DNA of 31,990 bases from Paratrimastix pyriformis (lineage: Eukaryota > Preaxostyla > Paratrimastigidae): NCBI GenBank assembly GCA_027972325.1, contig JAPMOS010000300.1, forward strand, positions 1-31,990. The letters are read 5' to 3'. The notes beneath the pieces were generated by a model that ran no database searches, was not told the DNA's origin, and was given only the letters and a program-made list of their open reading frames with translations. The translations under genes were made by a program, and so were the position numbers. Of this stretch, positions 1 to 14,858 are shown one piece after another (within the stretch, counting starts at the first letter, position 1; each line of letters starts with the position of its first letter).

Positions 1-4875
<4,875 letters not shown>

Positions 4876-5041
4876 ACAAAAAAATCTGAGCGGCGGGCTC
4901 CCGGACCACACGCCCCACCTGCCACTGAGCACCCCACCACCACCACCACCAACTCCCACACCCATCTCTGGGAGATGGCGCAAAGGCGCGAGTCATCTTT
5001 CTTCTTGAACTTGTCGCCTGCGCCCTCGCAAATACACAGCA
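4876..5041. other. Non-genic stretch after RIC1
   Basis: 3' flank of the RIC1-like gene, containing a short CACCAC repeat at about 4925-4955. No gene or RNA is recognised. No convincing polyadenylation signal was identified. Confidence 0.5.
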
Positions 5042-5290
5042 TCATATATGCTCTCTCTCGAGACGGAGGAGGGACCCGCTGGTCGGTGTCATCTGGTGGC
5101 ATGTGGCCCGGGGGACCGTGCCCCGGGCCGACAGGATCACCGGCACCGCGCGGCAGGGCTGCCCGGTGGCCGCCGTGACGGCCTGGCAGAGGGCGACGTA
5201 GCGGGCCGCCTTGGCTGCCGCCTGCGGCCAGTTGTGGGTCTGACCAGTGATGGCCACGTCAAGCATTGTGCCGTCAGTGCCCGCGCTGCT
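5042..5290 (-). mobile_element. Possible non-LTR retrotransposon (LINE) endonuclease remnant
   Basis: The minus-strand frame reads TMLDVAITG, then KAARYVALCQAVTAATG, then VPVILSARGTVPR. This spacing resembles the C-terminal restriction-like endonuclease of R2/NeSL-type LINEs: an Asp-containing strand (LDV.IT), a Lys followed by K..RY..L, and a closing V.PVVLSARG strand. No reverse transcriptase motif such as FADD is visible upstream (higher coordinates), so at most a 5'-truncated or decayed copy is present. The 5290 edge is approximate; the frame stays open to about 5533 with cysteine-rich sequence that could belong to it. A chance open frame in GC-rich DNA is the alternative. Confidence 0.35.
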
Positions 5291-7121
5291 ACAGCAGGTC
5301 GGGGCTTGGTCAGCAGGGCGCACGGTTGGTTGCTGACATGCCCAAGATGGGGGCACGTTGCATCTCAAGACAGGGCAGGAAGGGCCACTCGGGAAACGAA
5401 CAAACCACCCGCTGGGACATCTTCTTCTCTCGCCTGCTGGTCTGCCCCCCGGCAGTTGAGTCAACCCCATCATGTCGTCCCCTTCGTGCATTCTGCCGGG
5501 CCCGAGAAACTCGCCGGAGCCAAAACCATGCAAGCGGTATACGGGCTCTGTTCGGCCTCGGTAACGCGCCTACTATTTGGACATCCTGGAACGTCGAAAC
5601 ACAGGGAGAAAAAAAATGTTTGTCTCGCAGGGCCTTTGGCTCCCGTCCGATGAGAACTAAGCCGGGAACACGCATTGACCCGCGTGTGTGTCGCTCTCGC
5701 ACATCGTATCAGAGAACCCCAAACTGCGTGTGCCCTGAGGCCCTCCAAAAAAAATGTGCCTGATCAAATCCGACGGACGGGTTGTTTTAAGGGTGAGGAA
5801 TCGTTTCCACGGAAAAAGTTATGGGTCGTTGTTGAAAAAATGTGATGTCCTTTGGACAGCTGACATCGTCACCCCTTCCATGCCTGTCCATCACCCATCC
5901 CCCCCCCTAACCTGTCAACATCACCCCTTCTCACCATGATCCACCCCTGCCTGTCATCATCACCAAGTGTTGGGATCGGCCGACGAGTTGCAGTCATTCT
6001 GTCTGTCTGTCATCATCACCACCCAACCAACGGAATGAGGGGCTGGCACGGCTTTCTGTTGGAAGCGGCCGACCCGAGCAGGAGAAAAGTAGAAGAAAAA
6101 AAACCACAGCCAGGAAAGCCAGCGAGGAAAAGACATGATGATGATGATGATGAATGATGAATGATGATGAATGATGATGAATGATGATGGTGGTGGTTGG
6201 ATGATGATGAATGATGCTGCTGCTGATGATGATGATGGTACCGACAGGCGGGGCTTCGCAGCATCGACAGAGGACGGAATGTGCGCGTTTCGCCGCGCGC
6301 GATGAAGCATTTCCGTCCCTCCTCTGCACTCCTCCCAGACCCAACTCACCCACCGCCTGAGCGTGTCGCTGCACACACGACACATGGGGGCGGAGGGCGG
6401 GTCAGAGCCAGAGGGAACGACAGGGGGACAGGGGCGATTGCGGGGGAGATGGAGAAACGAAGGGGAAAAAAAAAAAAAAACGGAAAATAAGTTGGATGGG
6501 ATGATGGGAGATGATGAATGGCGACGGGATGATGGATGATGGAGAACGGCAGGTGGGAGAAAGGGAACTCGATGATGCTGATGATGTCGACTGATGATGA
6601 CTGGGTGATGATGACTGGATGATGATGATTGAGGGAGGGCAGAAAGGGAGTCGAAACAGGGGACGAGGAGTGAGGGACGCAGCCGCTGATGATGCTGATG
6701 ATGATGCTGATGATGACGCGATGATTGGGATAAGGGGTGATGATGATGACCGAAAGCAAGAAAGAAGAAAAATGGATGCTGACACTGAAAGGGAGAAGGA
6801 GAGAGACGGAGGAAGACAGGGGGGCGGGAGGAGAGGCAGACAGAAACACACAGAAAGTAAAAAAAAAAACTCCCACAACAGCCATATCAAAACGGACACA
6901 CCGGAAAACGATCAATCGCAAAGTTACAAAGGCGTCTGACCATCATTGCCAACCATCATCCCCAAATCACCGGAGAGCGCCACCCCCCCAAAGATGGGAG
7001 GGTGGGGTGACACACAGCCACAAAAAAAAATTGGGCGCGCGGGTGGGGGTGGTCGTGGGGTGGTCAGCAGTGGAGTGGGAGTGGGAGTGGGTGGGAGTGG
7101 GAGACATGCTATGTATGGTGG
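5291..7121. other. Intergenic stretch with simple repeats; no gene supported
   Basis: About 5300-5900 is mixed sequence with no recognisable protein. About 6130-6235 and 6490-6770 hold degenerate GAT/ATG repeats, 6465-6480 is a poly-A run, and 6780-6870 is purine-rich. A minus-strand frame near 6240-6385 (CRVCSDTLRRWVSWVWEECR) could be a decayed LINE-like fragment but is too short to call. About 7020-7100 is GT/GGAG-rich and probably the 3' flank of the minus-strand TMEM62-like gene. Confidence 0.5.
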
Positions 7122-10100
7122 TCAGCGCGCCTTGACCACTGGGGCCACGGGCACCGGTTTTGTCTGGGCCCGGTACCTTCTCGTATTCCAGGCCGACCCG
7201 CCCAGCAGTCCCGCCCCCAAAAGCAGCATCCCCGAGGCCCCCGGGGACACGATAAACCCAGCACCCTGGGTCAGGATGGTGATCAGCAAGGCGAGGCCCC
7301 ACAGGATATACTCGGTCAGCCAGAGTCCCACCAGAATCCACCCCGAGCGGTGCGCGGAGGCCACGGCCGGCGGCAGCAGCGGGTGGGGCGGCGGGTGGGG
7401 CACGTGGGCCAGCGAGGTGACCAGCGGGGGCCACATTCCGACCACGGCCGCCAGGGCGAGGAGCATAGGCACGCCCGTGCCAGGTTGGTAGAGGCCGGCC
7501 GTGAAGACCCCCCAGACGGTGGCGCAGCCCCATTGGGGAGGCAGGTAGGGGCCGATGAAGACCGGGCCGCTGACGAGGTAGCAGCCGATGATGAACAGGG
7601 GCCACCTGTGTGGGTTGGTGGGGGTGTTGGTGGGCGGAGGTGGGAGACGAATCGGGGTGGGTGGATGCAGACACCACCACCTCCACCTCCACCTCCACCT
7701 CCACCTCCACCTCCACCTCCACCGCCACCTCCACCTCCACCTACCCAGACAGAGAAGGCACACAGACAGCACAGCACAGCACAGCACAGCACAGCACAGC
7801 ACAGCACAGCACAGCACAGCACAGCACAGCACAGCACAGCCAGCCCGCCACAGACCTCACACAAACAAGACAGACAGCCACACAGCACAGACCAGCACCA
7901 GCCAGGCATGGCCCAGTATGGATACAGCCACAGCCACAGCCACAGATAGACACGCAGTCAACACACAGCACAGACCAGCACCAGCCAGGCATGGCCCAGT
8001 ATGGATACAGCCACAGCCACAGCCACAGATAGACACGCAGTCAGCACAGACCAGCACCACCCAGGCATGGCCCAGTATGGGTACAGCGCCTGGACAAGCC
8101 TGGCCAAGGTAGCTTCATGCGAGAACCATCGCTTGACACGCGCCAAGGGGCTCAATGCCGGGCCCGCCGCGGCCGCCAGGACAGGCGAGGCCTTGGGCAC
8201 GGTGGGCGCCTTGGGAGCCATGAGTTCAGCCAGGCTGGCCAACCAGGGTGGCTGCGGGTCGTCCGGATTCCGTTCGTGTGGCGACGCGGGCTGGAAGGTT
8301 CCCTTGGCATCGAGATCCGTCGTGGGAAGCCGGTAGAAATGGGTGTGGCGGTGGTGGACCCGGGCCAGTAGGGGCAGGGCCTTGCCGCCAAGCAGCCTGA
8401 ACATGACCAGTGCCCAGACCAGGGCCATGAAGAGGTAGGCCAGGTCAAGCAGGGGCAGCACTTGGATAAACCGGCCGAAACTCGAGGCAAGCGGGGGTGA
8501 GAGCCCATCCAGGGAGAAGGTCTGGCTGAACACCCGGGCCGTATTCGGGCCATCAACGTACAACCGCACCTCAATCGTGTGCAGCCCCGTCGCGTAGCGC
8601 GAGGGGTCCCAGGGGGCTGCCCACAGGGGCTGCCCTGGCTGGGCCCGTGTCAAATTCACCAACCGGACGCCATCCACCGTGACCGTCAGCCCCAGCACCG
8701 GCTCAGCCGCGAAGACCAGGGCCCGGACGTGGGTCGAGGTCCGGGCAAGGTACCACGGCGTGCGGGAGTTCAGCTGGTCGGCCGGCGGCGGGTTGGTGAT
8801 TAGGACGGCCGCGAAGGCGGACAGGGGGTCCGGCCGGAGGGTCAGTTCGCCCGAGTAGGCGGTGGGCATGCCGTGGTCGAGGGCCACAATCCGGTAGGCA
8901 CGGCGGGTCTTCCAGTCGGCAAGCTCGAGTTCCCACCAGCCCTGGGTGTCCCACGGCATGCCCGCTGCGACCACCATCCAACCACCAGGGCGAACAGCCA
9001 CATCGACAAAAAAAAAGAGAAGATGATTTCATGTGAGCCATGTGCGTGCCAGGTTTGTGTCATGTGTGTGTCATGTGTGTGTGTCATGTGTGTGTGTCAT
9101 GTGTGTGTTTCATGTGTGTGTCATGTGTGTGTCATGTGTGTGTCATGTGTGTGTCATGTGTGTGTGTCATGTGTGTGTCATGTGTGTGTGTGTGTGTGTG
9201 CGCGCGCGCGTCATGCGTGCGTCATTTGTGGCATGTGTCTGTGTCTGTGTCTGTGTCGTCATGTGTCATGTGTCATGTGTCATGTGTCATGTGTCATGTG
9301 TCATGTGTCATGTGTCATGTGTCATGTGTCATGTGTCATGTGTCATGTGTCATGTGTCATGTGTCATGTGTCATGGGGGACAGACTGGTCAGCGGCCGGA
9401 GCGGATCCAGTGCCCGCGCCATGTGATCCTCGTGGAAGTGTCCATTCAAGAACAGGATCAGCTTGGGGAACCGGGCCGCCAGGTCCAGCAGGAACCGCCG
9501 CGAGGAGGACAGGAAGAAAACGGTAGGGTGGTGGGCGTAGAGCACGGTGTAGTTGACCAGGGGTGAGTACCGCTCGAGCAGATCGACCAGGGCGCGTTGG
9601 GCCTCGTCGGGGATGTACCCGAAGAAGTTGAACATGAAACCCGAGCCCTGTGTGGGTGCGAGTGGGGAATGTGTCGTATGAATGAAGGGGGGGATGGACC
9701 CGAAGAAGTTGACCAACATGAACCCAAAGTTGAATATGGGGGTGGGATCGGCAGAGATGATTCTTGTCGAGCGTGGAGTGTGTGGTGTCTGGCTATGGGG
9801 GCGTCGGGATGGTATACGGACGGGCGTCTCATTGGTATCAAGTCCCACCAGGTGCAGTTTCAAGCTCCCGGGTATGGTAGACACCAGTGACTCAGGATAG
9901 GCCCGCGGCAGTGACGCCGGGTCGGGTGTCTGAACGAAGAAGGAGGAGTAGATTGCGGGGTATGTCGACGGAAAGGGTGCCGTGTATGGTGGGAATCCCC
10001 AGTATTCGGCAGAGGTGATATTCTGGTGTTTCTCGGCCCGTGATTCGTTCGAACACAGGCCGTATTTACGGTACAGGTTGGCTGGCGACAGGGGATGAGC

Positions 10101-10517
10101 CACCAGGAACCCGTCGTGGTTGCCGCGGACATCGCGCCAGAAGGTGCAGTCGTGGGTGTTGGTGCTGGTGAATATCCTCTCGTAATAGAGCCACTCTTCA
10201 TCCAGTGGGCCCTGGAGTGCATCGGTGATGTCCCCGGTGGCCAGCACGAATGCCGGCTGGATGACGGGCAGGACGATGGTGGAGAGGAAGTCTTTCAAGG
10301 CTTCGGCACGCTCGGTTTTGATGTGGGAGAGATGGAGGTCAGAGAATTGCATGAACCACATGATATCCGTAAAATTGGCGTCCACCCGGGCGGTCAGGCG
10401 GGATGATCGAGGAGGAAGGGAGAGTTGTGTCTGGGTGGGAAAGGCGCATATCATGAAAATAATTAGGGTAATTGTGGCCCCAATCGAGAAGAAGATGGGG
10501 AAAGCGTGCCGCAGCAT
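7122..10517 (-). CDS. TMEM62: TMEM62-like transmembrane metallophosphoesterase, 4 exons
   Basis: Exons on the minus strand: 10517-9822, 9647-9386, 8964-8052 and 7605-7122 (TGA); all junction phases agree, giving about 784 aa. The chosen ATG is followed at once by a hydrophobic helix (about residues 5-26), a likely signal anchor. The calcineurin-like phosphoesterase motifs follow in order: FSDLHLSH (D60, H62), GDITDA (95-100), RGNHDGF (131-137), then YAHHP and NGHFHEDH in exon 2. Exon 3 carries the family-specific WELELADWKTRRAYRI...ALDHG block and an Ig-like beta-rich part (VDGVRL, GLHTIEVRL), followed by a membrane helix (LLDLAYLFMALVWALVMF). Exon 4 holds several more hydrophobic segments. 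This is the TMEM62 layout. The metal-ligand residues look complete, so a hydrolase is likely, but the substrate is unknown. Upstream in-frame ATGs at about 10565 and 10583 are possible starts. It is divergent from the RPP21-like gene. Confidence 0.85.
7606..8051. repeat. Intron 3 of TMEM62-like gene: CCACCT, AGCAC and ~80 bp tandem repeats
   Basis: Minus-strand donor GTCTGT at 8051, acceptor CCACACAG ending at 7606. On the plus strand it contains a (CCACCT)n tract at about 7672-7745, a (CACAG)n tract at about 7766-7841, and a tandem array of units of about 76-83 bp from about 7882 to 8090. That array runs across the splice donor, so the last bases of exon 3 and the donor itself are present three times (GTCTGT at 8051, 7975 and 7892). 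Confidence 0.8.
8965..9385. repeat. GTGTCAT minisatellite, intron 2 of TMEM62-like gene
   Basis: Between minus-strand donor GTCTGT at 9385 and acceptor GGTCGCAG ending at 8965. On the plus strand, 9056-9200 is a GTGTGTGTCAT array with a CG-rich patch, and about 9256-9374 is a nearly perfect GTGTCAT heptamer array. The cysteine/valine/methionine reading frames across it are repeat artefacts. Confidence 0.85.
9386..9821 (-). other. TMEM62 exon 2 and the small in-frame intron before it
   Basis: The 174-nt segment 9821-9648 has a donor GTCCGT and an acceptor ACCCACACAG, is a multiple of three and has no stop, so it could be spliced or retained. It contains a second, imperfect copy of the start of exon 2: FMLVNFFGSIP in the intron against FMFNFFGYIP in the exon. 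Splicing gives NETP joined to GSGFMFNFFGYIPDEAQ, which matches the family better than the retained form. Confidence 0.6.
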
Positions 10518-10600
10518 ATCCGGAAAAGGTGGGAGAAAGCTGGTTGGAGGGGACGTTGCCCCGTGCATAGGCGCAATCTCCTCCATTTGAAACGGACCAG
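10518..10600. promoter_or_regulatory. Short divergent intergenic region TMEM62 / RPP21
   Basis: The interval between the chosen TMEM62 start and the open frame of the RPP21-like gene is under 100 bp, so the two genes probably share a bidirectional promoter or overlap at their 5' ends. No TATA-like element was recognised. Confidence 0.4.
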
Positions 10601-11565
10601 TCAAAATCAAAACCGCGCCCTTCCGAGCCTTCTCCACCATCTAAAGGCCCGACCAAGAAGCAGCAAAAATCCGAGGCGTCAAATGATGGCGTCAAACGGT
10701 TGCGCTTCCTCCTCCAGGCCGGCCACATCATGGCGGCAGCATCGCCCGCCCTCGGGCGCTATTATAACATGCAGACCAAACGAATTGCAGGGAAAATACA
10801 ATACCGATTGTCTGTGCAGCTCACCCACCCTCCGCCCTACCTCCGCCCCACCATCTCCCGACCCGCCACTCATATCTATCTTTCCACACCCCAGGCATCC
10901 AACGACCAAACACCAGATCTGCCCGCGCTGTGCCGCGCTCCTGGTTCCAGGCCTTTCGTCCTCCACCACACTTCACGGTCAGCGGCATGCATACCCCCAT
11001 GGTGATAGCCCCCTCCCCCGCCCCCCCCCCCCTGGTCATAGTCGCCATTCTCCGCCCCCCCTGGGATAATAGCCACCCTCCTCCTCCGCCCCTCTCAGTC
11101 CCCTTGCTGCCCCTGATCTTTGCCTGCCCTTCTGATGTCCCTCTGCCCCCCCACCGACCCGTGGGCTCGTTCTTCGGGGCATCCGCCCCCTCATCGCTCA
11201 CCCTTCCCTCCCCTTCCCTTCCCTTCTTCCCTTCCTTCTCATCTCGCCTCCCAGATGGCCCCGAACGCTATGTCTTGCTGTCATGCGCGGCATGCGGACA
11301 CCCCGCCGGTTCAACGCCAACACCGCCAACCCCAACCCCGTCCATCACCCTCACCCTCACCCGCGCCATCCCCATCGGCATCATCTCCCACCACCCTGAC
11401 ACCCACACCCGCCCAACAGGCACCGGCTCCATCACCCCCCTCCGCCGGCCTTCACCACCCCATCCCCGATCTCCAGCTGCCGCTCCGCCCCCGGCGCATC
11501 ATGAGCACATGTCGCTATTGACACATCCACCACCAGCCCTGCCCAGCATCAACAGCCCTCGATAG
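10601..11565 (+). CDS. RPP21: RNase P/MRP protein subunit Rpp21/Rpr2-like, 3 exons
   Basis: Exons: about 10601-10809, 10895-10977 and 11255-11565 (TAG); junction phases agree. The spliced peptide has the Rpr2/Rpp21 signature: an N-terminal helix RLRFLLQAGHIMAAASPALG, then RYYNMQTKRIAGKIQYRL, then the first zinc pair HQICPRCAALLVPGLSS, and the second pair in YVLLSCAACGHPAG. The four Cys (CPRC, CAAC) would bind the structural zinc. These subunits help RNase P and RNase MRP process precursor tRNA and rRNA in the nucleus. The true start is unresolved: the frame is open from 10571 with a lysine-rich leader but has no ATG before the helix, so a short upstream exon or a non-AUG start is implied. The C-terminal tail is Pro/Thr-rich low complexity and may be longer than in other Rpp21 proteins or partly intronic. 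Donors are GTCTGT and GTCAGC. Confidence 0.75.
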
Positions 11566-12362
11566 CACAGGCGCCGGTGCCACGATATGTCCGGCAGCCA
11601 TCACCCCCCCCCCCCCCCCCCCCCCCCCAACCACGCCCCACTGACCTCTCCCCAAATACCGCCATCACCCAGCGCCCACAGCGCCCACCTCCGTCGACTG
11701 CCACGCCGTCCCTTAATCGTTGGAATAACCCCCCCCCCCCCCCCCCCCCCCTCCCCGATCTCTCCTCACCTCAAATGTGGGCCATCGTCCGCCCCCATCA
11801 ACTGCCACCAACTGGCATCCAACTGCCCCCACCAACTGCCCCCACCAACTGCCCCCACCAACTGCCCCCCACCAACTGCCCCCACCAACTGCCCCCACCA
11901 ACTGCCCCCAGTGACATTCGTGCTGTCTCTTCGACCTCTCGGCTTTTTGTTTTCCCGTTACTTCGTTTCTTCTGTAGGGATGACACACACACACACACAC
12001 ACTCTTCGCAGTACATTCGTGCTGTCTCTTCTACCTCTCTGCTTGCTGCCCCGGTCCGCATGTCGCCGTCCGCCGGGCCGATCATCCGCCCACCCCCCCC
12101 CCCCCCCCCATCCCGCGATGATGCGTAGATACCCACCACCGCCATTGAGCACCGTGGCCAAATAATGCATGGGGAGAGGATCGGCTTTGGTCGGTGCGGA
12201 TTGGATCTGTCGGAATGCGGGCGTGCGGACATAGAGAACCATGAAACGTCATGACAACAAGAGTGGCAGCATGAATGAAAGAAAATGAAAATCGGAAAAA
12301 ATGGCTCGTGTCGCGACCACCTCCACTCCCCGGCGCGTCACTCGAGCACCAGGTTTGTTGGG
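11566..12362. repeat. Low-complexity spacer: poly-C tracts, CCCCACCAACTG minisatellite, dispersed-repeat copies
   Basis: Poly-C runs lie at about 11607-11628, 11730-11752 and 12092-12109. A CCCCACCAACTG dodecamer minisatellite spans about 11800-11912. Two partial copies of the dispersed pyrimidine-rich unit (TTCGTGCTGTCTCTTC) start near 11920 and 12013, separated by a CA tract. No gene is recognised. The right end (about 12325-12362) is similar to the sequence upstream of the paralogous gene at 14057. Confidence 0.7.
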
Positions 12363-12816
12363 ATGTCCGCGCACGATCTTGTGGACCCCTCGAAGGTCTT
12401 CCGTTGTTTGTTTTGTTGGTCCTTCCTCATTTCTTTTTCAGCGCTGGGTGAGGATGAATTTCGACCGCAATCATGTGGGCTACGTTGCATCGGGAGACCG
12501 CACCGATAATGTGGAAGAAGATTGGGAAACAATGTTGTCCACCCTCGACCCGGCCGCGATGAACTATGTGCACTTCAAGGTGAACGACACCGAGAGTGCG
12601 CTGCTCTTTCTCATGAGCGACCGTGTATCCGTTTCTGTCAAGATTAGGGCAAATGCCACCAAGGAGACTTTCCGGAACCTGATTCACGCCAACTTTTGTT
12701 ATGAAATGGACGACCTCGTCCGTACACTTTTTGTTCACACTTTTTCACGATCATCCTTCTTCGTGTAGGGGGTTTCGATTGACATCCTCCGCCACCGCTT
12801 TCCTGTAATGAAATGA
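12363..12816 (+). CDS. Small ADF-H domain protein (coactosin/cofilin-like), copy 1
   Basis: Exons 12363-12395, 12442-12717 and 12769-12816 (TGA), all phase 0, give 118 aa. The introns are only 46 and 51 nt (donors GTCTTC and GTCCGT). The gene model is supported by the convergent paralog at 13596-14057, which has the same three exons at the same codons. The start MSAHDLVDPSK, then RWVRMNF, GYVASGDRTDN, a long charged stretch and SVSVKIRANATKETFRNLIH match the coactosin-type ADF-H order: N-terminal helix, beta strands, then the KA....K..V...I actin-binding helix. These proteins bind filamentous or monomeric actin. Similarity is by eye and the usual ISW.G strand is not obvious, so another small alpha/beta fold is possible. 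Confidence 0.6.
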
Positions 12817-12954
12817 AATCTTTCAAAGTATGGCCATGAAAGGGACCTTTGATCGACTCGTCCAACCGGAGATCCACCACGGGAAAACCAGAAACGGAGG
12901 GACACTGGCGCCACCAGTTCAACACGCACACACCCCTGGTGCTGCGTGTGATTT

Positions 12955-13140
12955 CACACCCCACACACACACACACACACACTCTGGTTTTGTTTTATTT
13001 TCCCGTTACTTCGTTCCTTCTTTACTCGACACACACACACACTTCTTTACACGACACACACACACTTCTTTACACGACACACACACACTTCTTTACACGA
13101 CACACACACACTTCTTTACACGACACACACACACTCCTCC
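12955..13140. repeat. CA tract, dispersed-repeat copy and CTTCTTTACACGACACAC minisatellite
   Basis: A CA run (about 12960-12980) is followed by a copy of the dispersed unit (CTCTGGTTTTGTTTTATTTT) and then about five tandem copies of its 3' end, ACTTCTTTACACGACACAC. The minisatellite therefore seems to have grown out of the tail of the dispersed repeat. Confidence 0.75.
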
Positions 13141-13595
13141 TCACACCAACCTGTCATTTGAGACCAATCCTGTCCGATTGATCAGTCCCTTTGCTCCACA
13201 CACCCAACCTCTCCCCAGCCCCATGCCAAGCGGGCACAACTCACTAGCCCCCCCCCCCCCCCCCCCCCCCTCAGTCCAGAGAGAGATAGCGTGTTCAACC
13301 TCAACACAGATGAAATCTCCTGTCCTGGCCTGACATCCGTTCTGTGCCGACCCCCATTCTTGGCAACCTCAGTCGGCCCATGGCCTGGGCTGGCTGACAT
13401 GGTGTGTGGTGTGGCATCGACTTGGGGGGGATGAACCCGCGGTCGGGCGGGTCGCGCACCCCGTCGCCGCCGCCTTTCTGAGGAGTCGAAGGAGGTCATA
13501 CCCGATGATTTCTGACGCCCCTCTCCCGCTCTCCCCCAGAGGTTCTGGATGTGGATGTCCGTCAAAGTTGATTTTCGGGTTGCTCTCGTTTTTCG
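13141..13595. other. Spacer between the convergent ADF-H genes
   Basis: 3' flanks of both ADF-H paralogs. It contains a poly-C run at about 13248-13271 and otherwise mixed sequence. No gene is recognised. Confidence 0.5.
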
Positions 13596-14057
13596 CTAGA
13601 TTACGCGATATGTGCGCCGGAAGAAATCGAGCGAAGCATCATCCTACACCACGAAAAGGAATAAGTCATGATCAGGACAAAAAAGTGTACGGACGAATTC
13701 GGTCTGGGTGTAAACGTCAGCGTGAATCAGACGCTGGAAGGCTGGCTTGGTGGGAGGGAAGGTCCTCCTGGCGGCAGCGGGGGCCGAGGCGCCGACGATA
13801 AAGATCACCGCACTCTGGGTGGCGTTCAACTTGAAGTGCATACAGTTGATGGCAGCCGGATCAACGGAGGACATCATCGCTTCCCAGTCTTCATCTGCAT
13901 TATCGGTGCGGTCTCCCGATGCAATGTATTCCAGACGACCACCGTTGAAAAACATCTTCACCCAGCGCTGGAAGAAAAATAAAAAAAATGAGGAATTGAC
14001 ACGAAAATACGGAAGCATGGAGACCTTAGAGGGGTCGGCAATATCGCTCGCGGACAT
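13596..14057 (-). CDS. Small ADF-H domain protein (coactosin/cofilin-like), copy 2
   Basis: Minus-strand exons 14057-14025, 13967-13695 and 13643-13596 (TAG), all phase 0, give 117 aa. It starts MSASDIADPSK and continues RWVKMFFNGGRLEYIASGDR and DEDWEAMMSSVDPAAIN, ending DDASLDFFRRTYRVI. It aligns along its whole length with copy 1 (RWVRMNF, YVASGDRTDN, DPAAMNYVHFK, SIDILRHRF), with both introns in the same places. Donors are GTCTCC and GTCCGT. Divergence is strongest in the stretch before the last helix (GASAPAAARRTFPPTKPAF). The reading frame looks intact, so both copies are probably functional. The inverted tail-to-tail arrangement suggests an inverted local duplication. Confidence 0.6.
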
Positions 14058-14858
14058 TCCAACAAAACCTGGTGTAGGAGGTTGACGCCGGGGAGTGGTC
14101 TGTGGCAGGTGACAGGTGACAGGGGCCAGTTTTGCCAGAACGAGATGCTTCAGTTCAGTTGCAGGAATGCGTCTTCCTGGATCTTGTCCGACAGGGCATT
14201 CCACATTGAGTTTGGCATGCTCCCGTCAACAAGGATACGGGGGCGTCACTGATGTCATGCAGCATTGCGTCCGTCAGACCCCAACGCCTTCGAGACGCGG
14301 TGCCCCTGGGTTGCTCGTAGGGTTTTCCCAGGAGGAGATTCAACAAAAAGAAGAATGGTGGGGAAAGTGGGGAAAGAAAAAAGCACACGTTCATGGGTGA
14401 TCTTGTGTGGTAAGGTGGGGGGGGGGGGGGTTGTGCAAGGATTCCCGCGAGAAAGCTGTTGGGGAGGATGAAGACGGGGAGATGAAGACCAGATGGATGC
14501 CCTGCCGAGTGGCGCAGGGCTGCGAGGTGCACCCTTCCGTCAACCCCCTGCTGCTGCTCAGACCCTGCTCAATCAGGGCAGACAGAGTGAGAAAGAACAC
14601 CAGGTAAATTTGTGACTGGGGGGCGGTGTCGCGGACCACAGCAGCAGAAGCGATTCGCCCCCTCCGTCCTCCTTTTTTGCCGGGATAAATCAATGCTGCT
14701 GAAGAAGTCGCAATGGTTTTATCGTGATCGGTTGAGTTGGATCGTTTGTTCGAGATGGGTCTTGGAATGGGATTGTGAAAAATGAACCGGCGAATCAGTG
14801 GACAACACCCTTACGGGGTGCCCACTCTGCTTATCCGCCGGTCTTGGAGAAACGAATC
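14058..14858. other. Unresolved stretch, possibly with exons on the minus strand
   Basis: Minus-strand pieces look protein-like but do not join into one frame: RRRWGLTDAMLHDISDAP (about 14255-14310), then in another frame MWNALSDKIQEDAFLQLKHL (about 14145-14210). Poly-C (minus strand) near 14417-14430 and a T-rich stretch follow. No family is recognised. A 20-nt element shared with the second TRAF-like gene lies at 14796-14815, just upstream of the first TRAF-like start. Confidence 0.35.
14796..14815 (+). promoter_or_regulatory. 20-nt element shared by both TRAF-like genes
   Basis: CAGTGGACAACACCCTTACG, 44 nt before the start codon. The same element with one difference is at 19910-19929, 27 nt before the second paralog. 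It may be a retained promoter or 5' UTR element. Confidence 0.4.

Noticed and set aside
7122-7832. A separate membrane-protein gene starting at 7832
   Set aside because: Its first part is the CACAG and CCACCT repeats of an intron; the rest is TMEM62 exon 4, in phase with exon 3.
11800-11912. Regular repeats that might suggest a CRISPR array
   Set aside because: The CCCCACCAACTG units are directly adjacent without unique spacers, and the genome is eukaryotic.
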